Positions 4,495 through 7,875 of a stretch of DNA of 7,875 nt are shown piece by piece. The position numbers and the translations under genes were made by a program. The notes beneath the pieces are model-generated. The model was not told the origin of the DNA and did no database searches. It saw nothing but the letters and a program-made list of their open reading frames with translations. Positions within the stretch are counted from its first letter, which is position 1; every line of letters starts with the position of its first letter. The stretch spans positions 1 through 7,875 of the forward strand of contig NZ_CAMLFY010000165.1 of the NCBI RefSeq assembly GCF_946479415.1, read 5' to 3'. Source of the stretch: an uncultured Shinella sp. (GTDB lineage: Bacteria; Pseudomonadota; Alphaproteobacteria; Rhizobiales; Rhizobiaceae).

Positions 4495-7400
4495 ATGTCC
4501 CACGATTCCTTCACCCTCGACATATCAGGCAGCACTGCATTGTCGTCTGGCCTTGGCCTGGGCGCCACCGCGTTTGGTGGTTTCGCTGCCAATGACGACG
4601 ATCCCGATCCGCCGCCGCCCTCCCCTACGCCGTCATCGCCTCTGCCAGTTGCGAAGCAGCCGGCGCCGCGGAGACAAGGCGGGCGGGCCAACTTCTATCT
4701 CGACGACGGTGACGATCGCGGCTTGGCCGCGACCTGGAAGGAACGGGCGAAGGCGAATGTCCGAGCTATCCTCGTCGCCGGCGAAATCGAGAAGCAGGAT
4801 CGACCCGCCACCCGTGACGAGCAAGCGAGGCTGATCCGCTTCACCGGTTTTGGCGCAGCGGAACTCGCAAACGGCATGTTCCGGCGTCCAGGCGAAGTCG
4901 ATTTCCGGGAAGGCTGGGACGACCTCGGCAGTTCGCTGGAAAGCGCCGTCACCGATGCCGACTATGCTTCGCTCGCGCGCTGCACCCAGTATTCGCACTT
5001 CACTCCTGAGTTCATCGTTCGGGCCATCTGGGCGGGCTTGCGGCGGCTCGGCTGGCGTGGGGGCCGCGTGCTTGAGCCGGGGGTTGGCACGGGCCTGTTT
5101 CCGGCGCTGATGCCAAAGATGCTCAGAGAAACAAGCCACGTCACCGGCATCGAACTCGATCCAGTGACGGCACGGATTGCCCGGCTGCTTCAGCCGACGG
5201 CGCGGATCATCAACGCCGACTTCGCGCGCACCGATCTTAATGCGATCTATGATCTCGCGATCGGCAATCCACCCTTCTCCGACCGAACAGTTCGGTCGGA
5301 TCGGCAGTACCGTCCGCTTGGTCTGCGGCTGCACGACTACTTTATCGCCCGCTCGATCGATCTCTTGAAGCCCGGTGCACTCGCCGCGTTCGTGACAAGC
5401 AGCGGCACGATGGACAAGGCGGACAGCACAGCTCGAGAGCATGTCGCCAGGTCCGCCAATCTGGTCGCAGGCGCCCGCTTCCCCGAGGGCAGCTTCCGCC
5501 GCGACGCTGGCACGGATGTGATCGTGGACATCCTGTTCTTTCGCAAGCGCAAGGCCGGCGAGCCTGAGGGTGATCTGTCGTGGCTCGATCTGGAAGAGGT
5601 GTGCCCGGCCACATCCGACGAGGGTGCAATCCGCGTGAACCGCTGGTTCGCCCGGCATCCGGACTTCGTGCTCGGTGAGCACGCCTTGACGTCTGGCCCG
5701 TTCGGCGAGACCTATACGTGCCATCCACGCGCCGGTGAAGATCTCGAAACGGCACTTAAGGCCGTGATCGCTCTTCTTCCGGAGGATCTGTATGACGGTG
5801 AGCCGACGCGGATCGATATCGATCTGGAAGAGGAACTGAGCGAGACCGTCGAACTCCGCTCCGGCAACGACAAGGTCCGCGAAGGCAGCTTCTACCTCAA
5901 TAACCGCCACGGTCTCATGCAAATGATCGACGGAGCACCATTCGCGGTTTCGGTGCGGAAAGACAGGTCAGGCGACGGCCTGTCCGAAAAGCATGTCCGG
6001 ATCATCAAGAAGCTGATCCCGATCCGCGACGCCGTGCGCGAGGTGCTGAAAGCGCAGGAACGCGATCAGCCGTGGCGGGATCTGCAGATTCGGCTGCGCA
6101 TCGCCTGGTCGAGCTTCGTCCGAGACTTCGGGCCGATCAACCACACGACGGTTTCGATCTCGGAGGATGAGGACAGCGGCGAGGTCCGCGAGACCCATCG
6201 TCGTCCGAATATTCAGCCGTTCCTGGACGACCCGGATTGCTGGCTGGTCGCCTCGATCGAAGACTATGACCTCGAAACGGATACTGCAAAACCCGGTCCG
6301 ATCTTCTCGGAGCGGGTCATCTCTCCTCCGGCACCACCCGTCATCACCAGTGCTGCCGATGCGCTCGCCGTCGTTCTCAACGAGCGCGGCCGCGTCGATC
6401 CCGAACATATAGCCGAGCTTTTGCATCGCGACCCCGACGCTGTGATCGGCGAACTCGGTGACGCCATTTTCCGCGATCCCGTCGATGGCTCCTGGCAGAC
6501 ATCTGACGCTTACCTTTCAGGCCCGGTCCGCACGAAGCTAACGGTCGGCGAAGCGGCGGCCACGCTCGATCCGTTATACGAGCGCAATGTCCGCGCGTTG
6601 CAGGATGTCCAGCCCGCGGACCTCCGTCCCTCAGACATCACCGCCCGTCTCGGCGCGCCATGGATCCCGGCTGCCGATGTCGTCGCCTTCGTGCACGAGA
6701 CGATGGATGCCGACATCCGGATCCACCACATGCCGGAGCTCGGGTCATGGACCGTCGAGGCACGGCAGCTTGGTTACAACGCCACTGGCACCTCCGAATG
6801 GGGCACGGCGCGCCGCCATGCCGGCGAACTGCTGGCCGATGCCCTGAACAGCCGGGTTCCGCAAATCTTCGACGTCTTCAAGGATGTTGGCGGCGAACGC
6901 CGTGTCCTGAATGTCGTCGATACCGAAGCAGCCCGCGACAAGCTACAAAAGATCAGGCAAGCTTTTCAGAACTGGGTCTGGACCGATCCTAATCGGACCG
7001 ACCGGCTGGCACGAGTCTACAATGACCGCTTCAACAACATCGCGCCTCGAAACTTCAACGGCTCGCACCTGCAATTACCCGGCGCCAGCGATGCCTTCCA
7101 GCTTTACGCGCACCAGAAGCGCGGAATCTGGAGGATAATCTCTTCCGGCTCGACCTATCTCGCGCACGCCGTCGGCGCCGGCAAGACGATGACCATGGCG
7201 GCCGCCATCATGGAACAGCGGCGTCTCGGCCTGATCGCCAAGGCGATGCTGGTCGTGCCAGGCCATTGCCTCGCACAGGCGGCGCGTGAGTTCCTCGCCC
7301 TCTATCCGAATGCTCGTATCCTCGTCGCCGACGAGACGAATTTCACCAAGGACAAGCGGGCACGTTTCCTGTCGCGCGCCGCCACGGCCACTTGGGATGC

Positions 7401-7875
7401 TGTTATCATCACCCATTCAGCCTTCAGGTTCATTGCTGTGCCGTCGGCGTTCGAGAGCCAGATGATCCAGGACGAGCTGGAGCTCTACGAGGATCTTCTG
7501 ACCAAGGTGGACAGCGAAGATCGAGTGTCGCGCAAGCGGCTCGAGCGCCTGAAGGAAGGTTTGCAAGAGCGGTTGGAAGCGCTTTCCACCCGAAAGGGCG
7601 ACCTTCTTACGATGTCGGAAATCGGCGTCGACCAGATCATCGTCGACGAGGCGCAGGAATTCCGCAAACTCTCTTTTGCGACCAATATGTCGACGCTCAA
7701 GGGCATCGACCCGAACGGATCGCAGCGGGCATGGGACCTCTATGTCAAGTCTCGCTATATCGAGACCAAAAACCCCGGCCGCGCGCTCGTGCTGGCCTCC
7801 GGCACGCCAATCACCAACACGCTCGGTGAGATGTTTTCGATCCAGCGCCTGCTCGGTCACGGGGCGCTGCGCGAA
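4495..7875 (+). CDS. N6-adenine DNA methyltransferase fused to superfamily 2 helicase, N-terminal 1127 residues, 3' end outside window
   Basis: The frame runs from ATG 4495 (AAGGAG five bases upstream) to the last base with no stop. After a Gly/Ala- and Pro-rich, probably disordered start (residues 1-60), residues about 85-340 form an N6-adenine methyltransferase: the S-adenosylmethionine motif LEPGVGTGLF (193-202) and the catalytic NPPF (258-261). Further motifs are LKPGALAAFVTSSG and FPEGSF. A long linker region follows to about 860. The helicase begins with a Q-type element (HQKRGIWRII), Walker A AVGAGKT (892-898), motif II DEAQ (1051-1054) and motif III SGTPITN (1102-1108). Between motifs I and II a charged, probably coiled-coil insert covers about 983-1038. 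The C-terminal helicase lobe must lie downstream; relatives are about 1600-1700 residues. Related large methylase-helicases include phage P1 DarB and strawberry-notch-like proteins of mobile elements, which protect or remodel DNA. The biological role here is inferred. Confidence 0.93.
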   Translation, partial: MSHDSFTLDISGSTALSSGLGLGATAFGGFAANDDDPDPPPPSPTPSSPLPVAKQPAPRRQGGRANFYLDDGDDRGLAATWKERAKANVRAILVAGEIEKQDRPATRDEQARLIRFTGFGAAELANGMFRRPGEVDFREGWDDLGSSLESAVTDADYASLARCTQYSHFTPEFIVRAIWAGLRRLGWRGGRVLEPGVGTGLFPALMPKMLRETSHVTGIELDPVTARIARLLQPTARIINADFARTDLNAIYDLAIGNPPFSDRTVRSDRQYRPLGLRLHDYFIARSIDLLKPGALAAFVTSSGTMDKADSTAREHVARSANLVAGARFPEGSFRRDAGTDVIVDILFFRKRKAGEPEGDLSWLDLEEVCPATSDEGAIRVNRWFARHPDFVLGEHALTSGPFGETYTCHPRAGEDLETALKAVIALLPEDLYDGEPTRIDIDLEEELSETVELRSGNDKVREGSFYLNNRHGLMQMIDGAPFAVSVRKDRSGDGLSEKHVRIIKKLIPIRDAVREVLKAQERDQPWRDLQIRLRIAWSSFVRDFGPINHTTVSISEDEDSGEVRETHRRPNIQPFLDDPDCWLVASIEDYDLETDTAKPGPIFSERVISPPAPPVITSAADALAVVLNERGRVDPEHIAELLHRDPDAVIGELGDAIFRDPVDGSWQTSDAYLSGPVRTKLTVGEAAATLDPLYERNVRALQDVQPADLRPSDITARLGAPWIPAADVVAFVHETMDADIRIHHMPELGSWTVEARQLGYNATGTSEWGTARRHAGELLADALNSRVPQIFDVFKDVGGERRVLNVVDTEAARDKLQKIRQAFQNWVWTDPNRTDRLARVYNDRFNNIAPRNFNGSHLQLPGASDAFQLYAHQKRGIWRIISSGSTYLAHAVGAGKTMTMAAAIMEQRRLGLIAKAMLVVPGHCLAQAAREFLALYPNARILVADETNFTKDKRARFLSRAATATWDAVIITHSAFRFIAVPSAFESQMIQDELELYEDLLTKVDSEDRVSRKRLERLKEGLQERLEALSTRKGDLLTMSEIGVDQIIVDEAQEFRKLSFATNMSTLKGIDPNGSQRAWDLYVKSRYIETKNPGRALVLASGTPITNTLGEMFSIQRLLGHGALRE

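Noticed and set aside
4633..5922. A 429-codon open frame on the minus strand.
   Set aside because: It lies opposite the methylase-helicase frame, which has clear family motifs. The minus frame has no recognisable domain and is the usual shadow of a GC-rich gene.
7392..7829. A 145-codon + strand frame inside the helicase region.
   Set aside because: It is out of frame with the motif-bearing helicase reading frame and has no recognisable content.

Overview
The window looks like a piece of a high-GC alphaproteobacterium of the Rhizobiales type (Rhizobium, Mesorhizobium, Agrobacterium and relatives). It joins an ordinary chromosomal-type gene to an accessory block of the kind carried on rhizobial plasmids, integrative elements and genomic islands. 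The assignment rests on remembered protein families, not on a search.

Layout, all genes on the + strand. Positions 1-666 hold the C-terminal 221 residues of electron-transfer flavoprotein:ubiquinone oxidoreductase, with its [4Fe-4S] cysteines. Five bases later comes an unrecognised 161-residue gene (672-1157) that is clearly AT-richer than its neighbours. It is followed by an AT-rich spacer with a 12-bp palindrome and a strong rho-independent terminator (1228-1265). Positions 1366-1630 encode an orphan LuxR/GerE-type helix-turn-helix microprotein and an overlapping 25-residue ORF. Positions 1631-1880 have no gene, but the second half forms a chain of hairpins that ends by burying the Shine-Dalgarno of a 58-residue acidic protein (1881-2057). 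A second structured spacer (2058-2260) leads into the accessory block.

The block has four genes: a DUF3991/Toprim-type primase-like protein (2261-3289), a DUF1419 protein (3354-3962), a DUF3085 protein (3973-4374), and a very large N6-adenine methyltransferase fused to a superfamily 2 helicase. The last gene starts at 4495 and is still open at the window end after 1127 residues. Close spacing and good ribosome binding sites suggest an operon, at least from 2261 to 4374.

The Toprim protein and the methylase-helicase suggest DNA handling or modification linked to maintenance or transfer of a mobile element. DUF1419 and DUF3085 have no known function. The items most worth following are this four-gene set, the structured leader RNAs with a repeated 41-bp element before two of the genes, and the compositional break directly after the flavoprotein gene. 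No rRNA, tRNA, CRISPR array, transposase or integrase is visible.
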